64,000 nucleotides of DNA, taken from assembly GCA_003151115.1 (NCBI GenBank), contig PLWS01000005.1:248001-312000 (forward strand), given 5' to 3'. Under the pieces are notes generated by a model. The model saw only the letters and a list, made by a program, of their open reading frames with translations. It searched no databases and was not told the origin of the DNA. Made by a program: the position numbers and the translations under genes. Positions 34,142-42,089 of this stretch are shown in pieces. Origin of the DNA: Vulcanimicrobiota bacterium. Its GTDB lineage: Bacteria; Vulcanimicrobiota; Vulcanimicrobiia; Vulcanimicrobiales; Vulcanimicrobiaceae. Positions within the stretch are counted from its first letter, which is position 1. Every line of letters starts with the position of its first letter.

Positions 34142-34360
34142 GTGCGGTTCAGCAAATATGCAATCGAGCAGATGCGCCACCGTCGCATTCCGGAGTCGGA
34201 TGTAGCGGTGGTTTGCGCTTGGCCCTCCACGGTCATTGAAGGGCGGGAGGGCGCGAAGACGTTTTACGGCCAGGGTCCCGCGTCCGGTTATCGTATTCGG
34301 GTAACGGTCGGCCCCGACGGGACGGTGAAGAGCGCCGCCTTCGCGGACTGGCGTAGATAG
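34142..34360 (+). CDS. DUF4258 protein, possible toxin of a small TA-like pair
   Basis: 72 residues beginning RFSKYAIEQMRHRRIPESDVAV with the H-x-x-x-R-R helix and a following basic beta hairpin (TFYGQGPASGYRIRVTV) that mark the DUF4258 family (RelE-like fold). These genes are often next to DUF2283 genes, as here, and the pair is suspected to be a toxin-antitoxin-like module; proof of toxicity is not available from sequence. GTG start just behind the predicted -10 box. Ends ten bases before the partner. Confidence 0.72.
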   Translation: MRFSKYAIEQMRHRRIPESDVAVVCAWPSTVIEGREGAKTFYGQGPASGYRIRVTVGPDGTVKSAAFADWRR

Positions 34361-34370
34361 GGAGAATGCG

Positions 34371-34619
34371 ATGATGCATCCGATCGATGTCCAGATCGAC
34401 GACGAAGCCGGGGCGGGCTACATCACTTACGCAAAAGGCGAGGTCGCTGAAACGGTCGAGGTCTGGGAGCAAGGGGCCGTGGCCGCCGACGTTGACTCGC
34501 GCGGAAACATCCTCGGGATCGAAGTGCTCGGATTCGATGAAGAGCTGCTTTCGCGCGCGCGTGCTTTCGCGAGCGAAAACGAGCTCATTTTTCCGGCGCG
34601 ATTGGGTTCGCCGGTCTAA
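34371..34619 (+). CDS. DUF2283 protein, possible antitoxin partner
   Basis: 82 residues with the DUF2283 pattern: DVQIDDEAGAGYITYA, an EVWEQGAVAADVDSRGNILGIEVL block (two parts), and a short helix at the end. AGGGAG stands eight bases before the ATG, unlike the upstream gene, which seems leaderless, so the two products may be made at different rates. Acidic overall, which suits a binding partner of the basic DUF4258 protein. The 3' end is three bases from the opposing D-aminopeptidase gene. Confidence 0.72.
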   Translation: MMHPIDVQIDDEAGAGYITYAKGEVAETVEVWEQGAVAADVDSRGNILGIEVLGFDEELLSRARAFASENELIFPARLGSPV

Positions 34620-34622
34620 ATC

Positions 34623-35459
34623 TTAGGCGCGCGCGTCTGCGACAGCGCCCATTCGAAACGCGGCCACGAAAGCTTTAAACACCGTCGGGTAATCGTCGCT
34701 GGTAAACCGCACGGTGCGAGGCGCGGTGCGTTCGAATTGCGGGATTAGCGCAACCCAGTCGGCCTGCTCGACCTTCGCCAGATCGATCTCAAGGACGATC
34801 GGCGGCTCGACTACAAACGGCCTCGCATCTTTTAGCGCTCGTAAAGCCTGGGCGGCCCCTTCGTGGATCGCGTCCTGCGCCGCTTGCGGCGAAAGTGAGT
34901 CGACGGCGTAATTGCCGATGCTTTCCTTCACGACGACGCCTGTAATCCAGGGCATTTGCGCCTGCGCAGTCTCGATCGTCGCGCGATCGCCCGTGATCAA
35001 GAGAACCGGCACGCCGCAATGTCCGGCGAGCGCGGCATTCAGCGTCGCTTCGCTGCAGCGCATACCGTTGAGGCGCACGTCGTAAACGACCGACGGCGTA
35101 TACGTGTGGCAAAGCGTGGCGTTCGGCTCGCCGATCGCGCCGTGGTAACCGGTGAAGAAGACCCCGTCGAATTCCCGGTTCAGGCCTTCGTTCATCGAAA
35201 ACGGCTTGCGGTTGCCGAAGATGACGCGGGCGTTTGGCGGCAGTTCGTCGAGCAGCAGATTGCGCATCGGGCCGTGCGAATCGTTGATCGTGAAGTCGCG
35301 CGCGCCGCTTTTACGCGCGCCTTCGATTGCGGCGCAAACCTCGGCGGTCATGATCTTCCGGTAGATGAAGTAATCGGGCGTGTAGTTGCGCGCGTCGACC
35401 TGATCCCACGAGCAGACGCCGGCCGTGCCTTCCATGTCGGCTGAAATGTAGATTTTCAT
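34623..35459 (-). CDS. M55 D-aminopeptidase (DppA-like), copy 2
   Basis: 278-residue zinc D-aminopeptidase of family M55, which removes D-amino acids such as D-Ala from short peptides. All DppA residues can be placed: Asp8 and Glu10 (SADMEGTAGV), His62 (NDSHG), His106 (FFTGYHG), His118 (LCHTY) and Glu137 (CSEATLN). It starts at an ATG that overlaps the stop of the upstream paralogue (ATGA). In Bacillus, dppA is grouped with a peptide transporter; here only the two peptidases are present, about 5.5 kb from two orphan binding proteins. Confidence 0.9.
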   Translation of the reverse strand: MKIYISADMEGTAGVCSWDQVDARNYTPDYFIYRKIMTAEVCAAIEGARKSGARDFTINDSHGPMRNLLLDELPPNARVIFGNRKPFSMNEGLNREFDGVFFTGYHGAIGEPNATLCHTYTPSVVYDVRLNGMRCSEATLNAALAGHCGVPVLLITGDRATIETAQAQMPWITGVVVKESIGNYAVDSLSPQAAQDAIHEGAAQALRALKDARPFVVEPPIVLEIDLAKVEQADWVALIPQFERTAPRTVRFTSDDYPTVFKAFVAAFRMGAVADARA

Positions 35460-36289
35460 GCGCGCGCGTTCGCGGCACCGCCGAGCCGGAAGGCTGCGGT
35501 GAAGGCGCGGAAGATTTCGGGATAGTCGCGCGCATCGAATCGCACGGACCGGCCGCCGGTCCGATGATAGCCCGGCATCAGTTCGATGAAATCGGCTTGC
35601 TCGGCGCGCGTGGTATCGATCTCGAGCGTCAGCGGGGGATCGAACGTGAACGGTTTGGCGTTTGCGGCATCTTTTACGGCCCGCGCGGCCGCGTCGCGAA
35701 TGGCGGCGCATGCCGCCTGCGGCGTCATTGAATCCGCGGCGTAATGGCCGATGCCTTCCTTCACAATCACGCCGGTCACCCAAGGCATATGGGCGGTCAC
35801 GTGCTCCACGATCACGCGATCGCCGCTGACGAGCAGCAGCGGAATGCCATAGTAGCCGGCCATCGCGGCATTGAGCAGCGCTTCGCTGCATTCCACACCG
35901 TTGACGCGTACGTTATAGATCGTATCGCCGGTGTATGTGTGCGCGAGGACGCCGTTTCGATCGCCGCCCTTGGCGTGATAACCGGTAAACATCGCGCCGC
36001 CGAAAGGTGTTTCCAAGCCTTGCGTCATCGAGAGCGGCTTGCGCCCGCCCGAAATCAGGCGTACGTCGGCGGGCAATTCGTTCCACAGGACGTTGCGCAT
36101 ATCCCAATGCGAATCGTTCACCACGATCTCGCGGGCCCCGCCTTTGCGCGCACCATCGATGGCGGCGCGCACTTCCTGCGACATGTAGCGCCGGTAAACC
36201 GGATACTCGTGTGTGTTTGACGGATCGCATTGCAGCCAGCTGCAGACGCCGGCCGTGCCCTCCATGTCGCACGAAATGTACAGCCGCAT
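35456..36289 (-). CDS. M55 D-aminopeptidase (DppA-like), copy 1
   Basis: 277 residues, clearly homologous to the next gene. Metal and catalytic residues are again complete: Asp8, Glu10 (SCDMEGTAGV), His61 (NDSHW), the His of MFTGYHAKGG, LAHTYTGD and Glu in ECSEALLN. Both copies also share the end (FRAFTAAFRLGG against FKAFVAAFRMGA). Since both keep every key residue, the two may differ in substrate or form a mixed decamer. The start codon shares one base with the TPR gene stop (TAATG), so three genes form one unit. Confidence 0.9.
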   Translation of the reverse strand: MRLYISCDMEGTAGVCSWLQCDPSNTHEYPVYRRYMSQEVRAAIDGARKGGAREIVVNDSHWDMRNVLWNELPADVRLISGGRKPLSMTQGLETPFGGAMFTGYHAKGGDRNGVLAHTYTGDTIYNVRVNGVECSEALLNAAMAGYYGIPLLLVSGDRVIVEHVTAHMPWVTGVIVKEGIGHYAADSMTPQAACAAIRDAAARAVKDAANAKPFTFDPPLTLEIDTTRAEQADFIELMPGYHRTGGRSVRFDARDYPEIFRAFTAAFRLGGAANARA

Positions 36290-36726
36290 TACTGCGACTC
36301 GCTCAAGCCGGCACGCGCTTCGCTCAATCCCTCGCGGGCGGCGACGTTATGCGGATTGACCGCAAGTGCACGGACGTAATACGGAATCGCGTCGCTATAC
36401 TTATCGACCGCGAGATAAAGATCGCCCAGTTGCGTGAGGGCGACGTCGTCTTTTGGCGAGCTCGCGATGCGGGCGCGCAATTCTTGCAACTGCACGCGCA
36501 CGGTTGCCGGCGGACCACCCTCGACGTTCACGGCCGGCGGGCCGGCGGTTTCCTTTGCCGCCGGAGCCTGTGCGGCGACACCCGTGCCGTTGCCGAAAAC
36601 GGATCCGCCGGTCGCAAAGCCCTGCTTGAGGAGCCATCCGATGGCTCCCAGGAAAAGAATGGCGACAACGACGACGATGGGCAGATAGATGCGCGGCGGC
36701 AGCCCGCGCTTTGGAGCGGCGATCAC
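36289..36726 (-). CDS. Membrane-anchored TPR protein
   Basis: About 145 residues with a single membrane helix near the N-terminus (IYLPIVVVVAILFLGAIGWLL), a Pro/Ala-rich linker, and at the C-terminal end at least one tetratricopeptide repeat (ALTQLGDLYLAVDKYSDAIPYYVRAL, shown by its key parts TQLGDLY and DAIPYYVRAL). I use the GTG at 36726; an ATG at 36786 would overlap the divergent SprT-like gene by 24 bases. It is the first gene before the two D-aminopeptidases and may hold a partner at the membrane. Function unknown. Confidence 0.68.
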   Translation of the reverse strand: MIAAPKRGLPPRIYLPIVVVVAILFLGAIGWLLKQGFATGGSVFGNGTGVAAQAPAAKETAGPPAVNVEGGPPATVRVQLQELRARIASSPKDDVALTQLGDLYLAVDKYSDAIPYYVRALAVNPHNVAAREGLSEARAGLSESQ

Positions 36727-36762
36727 CAAGAAACCGTTGGACGAACGGCGAACAAACTCTTC

Positions 36763-37305
36763 GTGCCGACGGAAACCGAGCTCCAACTTCTTTTCGCCGA
36801 GCTAAACAACTACTATTTCAACGGCGAGACGCCCGTCTGCCGCATTCGCTATAACTCGCGCTTTTCAAATTCGGCCGGCCGCATTACGTATAGCACTCGC
36901 CCGGTGCTGATCGAGCTTTCCGTCAAACATTTTCGCGAACATCCTGAAGCGCTGCGCGAAACGCTCCTGCACGAGATGATCCACGCCTGGCTCTACGACC
37001 GCACCGGCGATACCGGGCATGGCGCGGAGTTTCGAAAGAAGATGGCGGAGTGCGGGCTGACGTCGATTTATCACGATCTCGGCAACATGAAGCCGTTCAA
37101 CGAGTCGGCGAAGCGCTACATTCTACGCTGCGAGCAATGCGCGCTCGAAATTTTGCGGCGACGCCTTCCGCGCGCGGCCATGAGCTGCGGTCGTTGCAGT
37201 AAGCAGGGCTACGATCCGCGCTTTCCGCTTACGTTGCTCGAAGTCACCGAAACGCGCGAGTTGGGCACCACCGTTCCGCGCGCGGCGTTTAAGTCTCAGC
37301 GCTAA
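36763..37305 (+). CDS. SprT-like zinc metalloprotease-domain protein
   Basis: 180 residues of the SprT/Spartan family. HEMIHAWLYDRTGDTGHG begins at residue 70 and supplies the HExxH zinc site plus a later His; a C-terminal zinc ribbon has CEQC and SCGRCSKQG. Eukaryotic Spartan degrades DNA-protein crosslinks; bacterial SprT-like proteins may do something similar, but this is not shown. The GTG at 36763 gives PTETELQLLFAELNNYYF, the normal SprT beginning. It is convergent with, and overlaps by four bases, the next gene on the other strand. Confidence 0.82.
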   Translation: MPTETELQLLFAELNNYYFNGETPVCRIRYNSRFSNSAGRITYSTRPVLIELSVKHFREHPEALRETLLHEMIHAWLYDRTGDTGHGAEFRKKMAECGLTSIYHDLGNMKPFNESAKRYILRCEQCALEILRRRLPRAAMSCGRCSKQGYDPRFPLTLLEVTETRELGTTVPRAAFKSQR

Positions 37306-37697
37306 CGCGAGTCTTCCACGGCTTCGCGGGCAGTTTTGTGCAAGGACTGACAGAAAGCGTCCAACACACGCATCTCCGGGACGACCGTCACACTCGAATC
37401 AACCGTTTCGTTGGCATGGACCGAGCCGCGTAAACAGCCCATCATAAAACCGGGATGCTCAAAACGAATCACGGTTAACCCTGGCGTCACGTTAAGCAGA
37501 TAAAATCTGCCCTTGTCATCGGTTCTTGTCGACCCCATGCCTGACGGGTTCGCCCAAAATACGAACGCGTTCGTAAGGGGCTTGCCCGTGAGCTCCTGCA
37601 CGGCAGTGCCTCGGACGATGCCGGTGTTTCCATCTGCTAGAACGGCGGTTTGCGTCAAACTTGCGGCGAGGATGAGCGTGGCGAACACGATTTTCAT
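37302..37697 (-). CDS. Small exported carboxypeptidase-regulatory-like domain protein
   Basis: 131 residues: a signal peptide (MKIVFATLILAASLTQTAVLA) and one beta-sandwich of the carboxypeptidase regulatory-like type (GIVRGTAVQELTGKPLTNAFVF, then STRTDDKGRFYLLNVTPGLTVIRFEHPG, shown by pieces). Such domains act as binding or adhesion modules. No catalytic domain is attached. I use the ATG at 37697, which directly starts the signal peptide; an ATG 12 codons upstream adds a charged stretch. Base composition is lower in GC than its neighbours. Confidence 0.7.
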   Translation of the reverse strand: MKIVFATLILAASLTQTAVLADGNTGIVRGTAVQELTGKPLTNAFVFWANPSGMGSTRTDDKGRFYLLNVTPGLTVIRFEHPGFMMGCLRGSVHANETVDSSVTVVPEMRVLDAFCQSLHKTAREAVEDSR

Positions 37698-37796
37698 ACT
37701 GTTAAAATGGATAGGGACCGTTCTTCGTGACAATTCCCACGCCCGGGCCTAGCGACATTTATTGGAACGCGTGATAGAGTACTTGTGAGGAGAGAC

Positions 37797-38036
37797 GTGA
37801 CGGCACAGCCTTTGGAAATACGGATGGCGCACCTCGAAGGCGCCTACGAGCAGGTCAGCCAGCGGCTGAATGGCATTGACCTGCGCCTGAACGCCATCGA
37901 TTCGCGTCTTGTCGCTTTTGAAACCCGAATGGACCAGCGCTTTGCCGCGATGGACCAGAAGTTTCTTTGGGTGATTGGGCTCGTGCTCGTTTCCATTCTC
38001 TTGCCGCTCGTCCAGCGGTTCGTTCCGCACGGGTAA
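37797..38036 (+). CDS. Coiled-coil membrane microprotein, copy 1
   Basis: 79 residues: an N-terminal heptad-like coiled coil (EGAYEQVSQRLNGIDLRLNAID, then SRLVAFETRMDQRFAAMDQKF) followed by one C-terminal membrane helix (LWVIGLVLVSILLPLVQRF) and a VPHG end. The GTG at 37797 has AGGAG five bases upstream, and aligning it with copy 2 makes both proteins start at the same residue. It resembles small hemolysin XhlA-type or DUF-type coiled-coil anchors, but I cannot name a family. Topology would place the coil in the cytoplasm or periplasm. Confidence 0.75.
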   Translation: MTAQPLEIRMAHLEGAYEQVSQRLNGIDLRLNAIDSRLVAFETRMDQRFAAMDQKFLWVIGLVLVSILLPLVQRFVPHG

Positions 38037-38265
38037 GGACGACGTCTTGAGCGCTCACCCTTTAGATATCCGGATGGCGCACCTCGAGGGCGCCTACGAA
38101 CAGGTCAGTCAGCGGTTGAACGGCATCGACCAGCGTCTTGCGGGGCTGGAGCAGAGGCTGGATTCATTGCGGAGCAGCGTGGATCAGAAATTCTTGTGGG
38201 TGATTGGGTTGGTGCTTGTTTCCATTTTGTTGCCGCTCGTCCAGCGGTTCGTTCCGCACGGATAA
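37800..38265. repeat. Tandem duplication containing both microprotein genes
   Basis: The stretches around 37821-37870 and 38071-38120, and around 37966-38036 and 38195-38265, are nearly identical at base level (CGGATGGCGCACCTCGA and CCGCTCGTCCAGCGGTTCG occur in both). The central coiled-coil segments differ by an 11-codon length change. This is a recent tandem gene duplication. Confidence 0.85.
38047..38265 (+). CDS. Coiled-coil membrane microprotein, copy 2
   Basis: 72 residues from a TTG start with TAAGGA eight bases upstream. RMAHLEGAYEQVSQRLNGID and the closing membrane helix are identical to copy 1, while the coil between (QRLAGLEQRLDSLRSSVDQKF) is seven residues shorter. Identity at both ends with divergence in the middle suggests the coil register or length is what differs between the copies. 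It follows copy 1 by ten bases and is probably co-transcribed. Confidence 0.75.
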   Translation: MSAHPLDIRMAHLEGAYEQVSQRLNGIDQRLAGLEQRLDSLRSSVDQKFLWVIGLVLVSILLPLVQRFVPHG

Positions 38266-38325
38266 ATAGCGCGCTCCGACCTTTATAGAGGCAGAACCCT
38301 AGGCCCAAGCGAGAAGATAGGGGGC

Positions 38326-39726
38326 GTGAAGACACGCACCGAGTCCGACTCCATGGGGCAAATCCAAGTCCCCAGCGACAAATATTACGGCGCTCAGTCC
38401 GCGCGCTCGCTCGTCCATTTCGATATCGGCGACGGCGAGTCGCCGCGAGACGTGATGCCGCGCCAGGTCATCCGCGCCATGGCGACGCTGAAAAAAGCCG
38501 CCGCATTCGTAAACCGCGATCTCGGGAAGCTCGCGGACGAGAAGGCCAAGCTTATCGTCGCTGCGGCCGACGAGGTTATCGCGGGCAAGCTCGAAGAGCA
38601 TTTTCCGCTGCGCGTTTGGCAAACCGGATCGGGCACGCAGACGAACATGAACGTCAACGAAGTCATTTCCAACCGCGCGATTGAGATGGCCGGGGGCGAG
38701 ATGGGCAGCAAGAAACCCGTCCATCCCAACGACGACGTCAACATGTCGCAGTCTTCCAACGACACGTTCCCGACCGCGATGCACATGGCGGCCGCCGAAG
38801 CGATGTCGGGTATGCTGCCCGCCGTTAAAAAACTGCGCGACGCGCTGGACGCTAAATCCAAAGAGTGGATGCGCATCGTCAAAGTGGGGCGGACGCATCT
38901 TCAGGACGCTACGCCGATAACGCTCGGTCAAGAATTTTCCGGCTACGTGACGCAGCTCGACCGCGCCATGGCTGCCTGCAAAGCGGCACTCGATCCGCTC
39001 TACGATTTAGCGATCGGCGGCACGGCGGTCGGCACGGGTCTCAACGCTCATCCCGAGTTCGGCGAACGGGCTGCGAAAAAGATCGCGGAACTCACGGGGC
39101 TGCCGTTCCGATCGCACCCGAACAAGTTCACCGCGCTGGCTTCGCACGACGATTTCGTCTTCGCGTCCGGAGCGCTCAAGACGCTGGGCGCAGCTTTAAT
39201 GAAGATCGCCAACGATATACGCTGGCTGGCGTCGGGGCCGCGCGCGGGCATCGGCGAGCTCACGCTGCCCGAGAATGAGCCGGGCTCTTCGATCATGCCG
39301 GGGAAGGTCAACCCTACGCAATCCGAGGCGATGACGATGGTTGTCGCGCAGGTCTACGGGAACGACCTCGCCATTAGTTTCGGCGCGTCGCAGGGCAACT
39401 TCGAACTCAACGTTTTCAATCCGGTGATGATTTACAATTTCTTGCACTCGTGCAGGCTGCTGCGCGATACGTGCACGATGTTCCGCGAGCACGCGGTCGA
39501 GGGGCTCACTGCGAATGAGGACACGATCGCAATGTATCTTCGGGAATCGTTGATGACGGTCACGGCCTTAGCCCCGAAGATCGGCTACGACAAGGCCGCG
39601 GAGATTGCCAAGCACGCGCACCATCATAAGACGACGCTTAAAGAAGCGGCAGTGAGTCTAGGACACGTGAGTGCGGACGACTTCGACAAATACGTCGTGC
39701 CGCATGAAATGACGAAACCGAAATAA
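38326..39726 (+). CDS. fumC: Class II fumarase
   Basis: 466-residue iron-independent fumarate hydratase of the citric acid cycle. Seen are [18 protein letters not shown] near residue 104, [13 protein letters not shown] near 140 with the paired catalytic His, [12 protein letters not shown] near 190, and the mobile-loop signature [13 protein letters not shown] near 323. GTG start with a GGGGG-type purine tract just upstream. It is alone on its strand; a 60-base gap separates it from the microprotein genes. Argininosuccinate lyase and aspartase are relatives, but the GTQTNMN and loop form are those of fumarase. Confidence 0.95.
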   Translation: MKTRTESDSMGQIQVPSDKYYGAQSARSLVHFDIGDGESPRDVMPRQVIRAMATLKKAAAFVNRDLGKLADEKAKLIVAAADEVIAGKLEEHFPLRVWQTGSGTQTNMNVNEVISNRAIEMAGGEMGSKKPVHPNDDVNMSQSSNDTFPTAMHMAAAEAMSGMLPAVKKLRDALDAKSKEWMRIVKVGRTHLQDATPITLGQEFSGYVTQLDRAMAACKAALDPLYDLAIGGTAVGTGLNAHPEFGERAAKKIAELTGLPFRSHPNKFTALASHDDFVFASGALKTLGAALMKIANDIRWLASGPRAGIGELTLPENEPGSSIMPGKVNPTQSEAMTMVVAQVYGNDLAISFGASQGNFELNVFNPVMIYNFLHSCRLLRDTCTMFREHAVEGLTANEDTIAMYLRESLMTVTALAPKIGYDKAAEIAKHAHHHKTTLKEAAVSLGHVSADDFDKYVVPHEMTKPK

Positions 39727-39727
39727 C

Positions 39728-39895
39728 CTAGTTGTTGCTGATGAGGACGATCTTGCAGGCGTCGCGCGTGGTTTGCCAGTCGTTTTCGTTATAACCGCCG
39801 GCCGCCAGCTGTTCGCGGCTAAATAAATCTTGCGCCCACTCCCGATAGTACGAGCCTTCGGCCTCGAGGGCGACGACCTCGCGTTCCGGTTCCAT
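39728..39895 (-). CDS. Small hypothetical protein
   Basis: 55 residues from the ATG at 39895: MEPEREVVALEAEGS, then YYREWAQDLFSREQLAAGGY and a helical end with DACKIVLISNN. No membrane segment, signal or named domain. A longer reading frame continues upstream but crosses the interspersed repeat at 39979-40021, so I chose the shorter form. It is convergent with fumC, ending two bases from it. Coding is plausible from the acidic, codon-like pattern but not certain. Confidence 0.5.
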   Translation of the reverse strand: MEPEREVVALEAEGSYYREWAQDLFSREQLAAGGYNENDWQTTRDACKIVLISNN

Positions 39896-39978
39896 ATACG
39901 CTGAATCGGCAGTTCGCGGGGCGATCTTAACGCGGCCCTTCGCCCCTCGATATGTGCGCCTACGGCGCACTACTCGGG

Positions 39979-40021
39979 GTCCTTCGACTGGAGCGCCTAA
40001 CGGCGCCCGCTCAGGATGACA
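39979..40021. repeat. Interspersed repeat copy B
   Basis: 43 bases bounded by GTCCTTCGAC and CTCAGGATGACA with a different middle from copy A: a GCGCC / GGCGC hairpin with loop TAAC. It lies in the 142-base gap between the small hypothetical gene and hpnI. A second small hairpin (TGCGCC TAC GGCGCA) flanks it. Confidence 0.8.
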
Positions 40022-40037
40022 ACAAGGGCGCGCCCGC

Positions 40038-41186
40038 TCACCGTGCGCCCGGCAGCCGGCCGTCCGTTCCGATTGTGAACCGCTCGCCGCGCCAGGTGAC
40101 GTCCCTTGCGAAGAAGGCTCCCAGCCAAGTTGCAAACACGAATGCATCCGCGGCGGGGATGAGCCAGGGCGATAACGCGACCTCCGGTGCGAATGTTTTT
40201 CGTGACTCTTTGTGGACCATGACTCGCAGCGTGAGAGCGGCTGCCAGCATTGCTCCGGCGACCGGCGTCCGCGAAAGCAGAGCCGAGATCGCGGCCAGCG
40301 GCAAGACGTACGTCACGAGCGAGCCGGCAAAACCGCGCGGCCGCGCGGCGAGGACCGTCCGCTGCCAGCGAAGGTGGTGCAGCCAGAGCGTTTCGAGGTC
40401 GGCATCGGCAACGGTCATCCGCGCGATGTGCGGACAGAGTGCAACCGTGTAGCCCGCCTTGGAGACGAGCTGACCGAGCATGAAATCGTCCGCAAGATGT
40501 TTGCCCAGAGCCGCCAGGCCGCCGATGCCATCGAGGACGTCGCAGCGCACGGCCATCGTCGCGCCAAAACAATATTCGAGCGGCTCGATCATCAGCGCTA
40601 CCAGCACCGACGGCATGAAATGTTCGTTCACGACCGCCGCGCCGAGCTCGGTAACCGTGCCGCCCGTGGGAACGCCGGCGTATAAGCACGTCGCCGCGCC
40701 GACCTTCGGATCCGAAAATGCGCCCGCAACGGCACTCAGATAGTCGGCGCCCACGCGAATATCGCTGTCGACGATGACGAGCAGGCCGTGTTTGGCTTGG
40801 CCGATCATGCCTTGCAGGTTTTCGACTTTTGGGTTTGCGCAGCGCGGCGCGGGGCCGCCGGCGACGACGCACAGATCGACGTCCGGAAACTCACGGACCA
40901 AACGCCGGGCGACTTCGAGCGCCGGATCGCGTTCGTCGCGCGCGCCGAAGATGATTTGATAGTGCGGGTACGATTGCCGGCAGAACGAGCGCAGGTTTTC
41001 GTAGAGCTGCGGTTCCTCGCCGTGCAGCGGTTTAAGAATCGTGACCGGCGGCTGCGCCTGCACGGGTCGCGCGGGGCGATTGCGAAGGCGGCGCATGCCC
41101 CCGATCTCAGCCGCAGTATATGCTAGCCCGGCCGCCGTTAGCGCATACCCGGCAAGCACTGCGGCATTCCGCAGCTTAAACGCCAT
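40038..41186 (-). CDS. hpnI: HpnI, hopanoid-associated glycosyltransferase
   Basis: 382-residue GT2/GT21-type transferase similar to ceramide glucosyltransferase. In known pathways HpnI puts N-acetylglucosamine on bacteriohopanetetrol. Motifs are VTILKPLHGEEPQLYENL near residue 48, VIVDSDIRVGADYL near 136 (metal-binding D-x-D), a KHLADDFMLGQL block near 228 and HHLRWQRT near 270, with membrane helices at both ends. It is followed by hpnK, which overlaps it by 11 bases at the 5' side. Divergent from the main hopanoid operon; hpnJ is not here. Confidence 0.88.
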   Translation of the reverse strand: MAFKLRNAAVLAGYALTAAGLAYTAAEIGGMRRLRNRPARPVQAQPPVTILKPLHGEEPQLYENLRSFCRQSYPHYQIIFGARDERDPALEVARRLVREFPDVDLCVVAGGPAPRCANPKVENLQGMIGQAKHGLLVIVDSDIRVGADYLSAVAGAFSDPKVGAATCLYAGVPTGGTVTELGAAVVNEHFMPSVLVALMIEPLEYCFGATMAVRCDVLDGIGGLAALGKHLADDFMLGQLVSKAGYTVALCPHIARMTVADADLETLWLHHLRWQRTVLAARPRGFAGSLVTYVLPLAAISALLSRTPVAGAMLAAALTLRVMVHKESRKTFAPEVALSPWLIPAADAFVFATWLGAFFARDVTWRGERFTIGTDGRLPGAR

Positions 41187-42051
41187 CGCGCGCCAATTCA
41201 GAAAACGTCACCGGTTGAACGTCCGACTCGCGAAGTTTTTCGATAACGGCAGGATCGACCAGCGCCGCGAATTCGCCGGCGTAATCAGCCTCCGGCGGAT
41301 CCGCGGAATCGAAGCGAGCGGTTGCAGGATGCGAATAGATCTCCGAAACTCCTGGCGGAAGCGCGGCGATGTATTCGCCGATCCGTGCTGCGTCCATATG
41401 CCCCGTGTCGATCATACCGAAAATGTAGTCGTTAGCGGCGAAACCCCCGCCGCGGACGCGCCGTTTCATCAACATCATCCACGGTGCCAACGAAACGGCC
41501 TGCATGAACCGCGCGCGGAAATGTGTCCGCGTTGCACGCCAAGCAGGTCTGAACGGTTCGTAAGGAACGCGGATTGCCCTCAAACCGAAATCGCGCCCAA
41601 CCTTCATCATGAGCGAAAGAATCGTCGGATGCACGTGCATGTGATTCTGCGCGTTTGCATGATCGAGCGCTAACCCCGTCTCAGAAAAGAGCTGGAATTG
41701 CTCGCGAATCTCCGCTTCGAGCTGCGCGCGGACGCGGGGCTTGAAAAAATACCTGACCCCGGCTGCGAAGAGGTTGCTCGAAAAACGTCCCTGCTCGTCG
41801 ACGAGATCCGGAACGCGTGCCGGCGGCAGCGCCGGGTGTCCATTGACAAGTACGACGTGCAATCCGACGCGCAAGTTGGGCAGGCGCCGAGCGCGTGCAA
41901 CCGCGTCGGCGGTCTGCGGAGCCGAGACCATCAGGCTGGCGGTCGAGAGGATGCCATGCATATGCGCCCGTTCGACGGCTTCGTTCACCGCAACGGCCAA
42001 TCCGAAATCGTCCGCGGTCACAATCAGGCGGCGCACCGCCGCTTCATTCAC
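41176..42051 (-). CDS. hpnK: HpnK, YdjC-type deacetylase of hopanoid biosynthesis
   Basis: 291 residues of the YdjC-like carbohydrate deacetylase family. HpnK removes the acetyl group that HpnI adds with GlcNAc, giving glucosaminyl bacteriohopanetetrol. The metal motif TADDFGLAVAVNEAV is near residue 11, LHVVLVNGHPALPP near 65 and HANAQNHMHVHPTILS near 130; the His ligands are intact. I take the GTG at 42051 (a TTG precedes it). It is 38 bases from the divergent fni start, so one control region could serve both arms of the hopanoid locus. Confidence 0.87.
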   Translation of the reverse strand: MNEAAVRRLIVTADDFGLAVAVNEAVERAHMHGILSTASLMVSAPQTADAVARARRLPNLRVGLHVVLVNGHPALPPARVPDLVDEQGRFSSNLFAAGVRYFFKPRVRAQLEAEIREQFQLFSETGLALDHANAQNHMHVHPTILSLMMKVGRDFGLRAIRVPYEPFRPAWRATRTHFRARFMQAVSLAPWMMLMKRRVRGGGFAANDYIFGMIDTGHMDAARIGEYIAALPPGVSEIYSHPATARFDSADPPEADYAGEFAALVDPAVIEKLRESDVQPVTFSELARDGV

Positions 42052-42089
42052 CAAGGAACTCGTGCGACCATCGAAGGAAGGCTGAAACG

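Noticed and set aside
37302-38325. Insertion sequence or phage remnant around the microprotein pair
   Set aside because: No transposase, integrase, terminal inverted repeats or target duplications; the repeats are explained by gene duplication.
39896-40147. Longer N-terminus for the small hypothetical gene at 39728-39895
   Set aside because: It would run through repeat copy B and the end of hpnI, with no family support.
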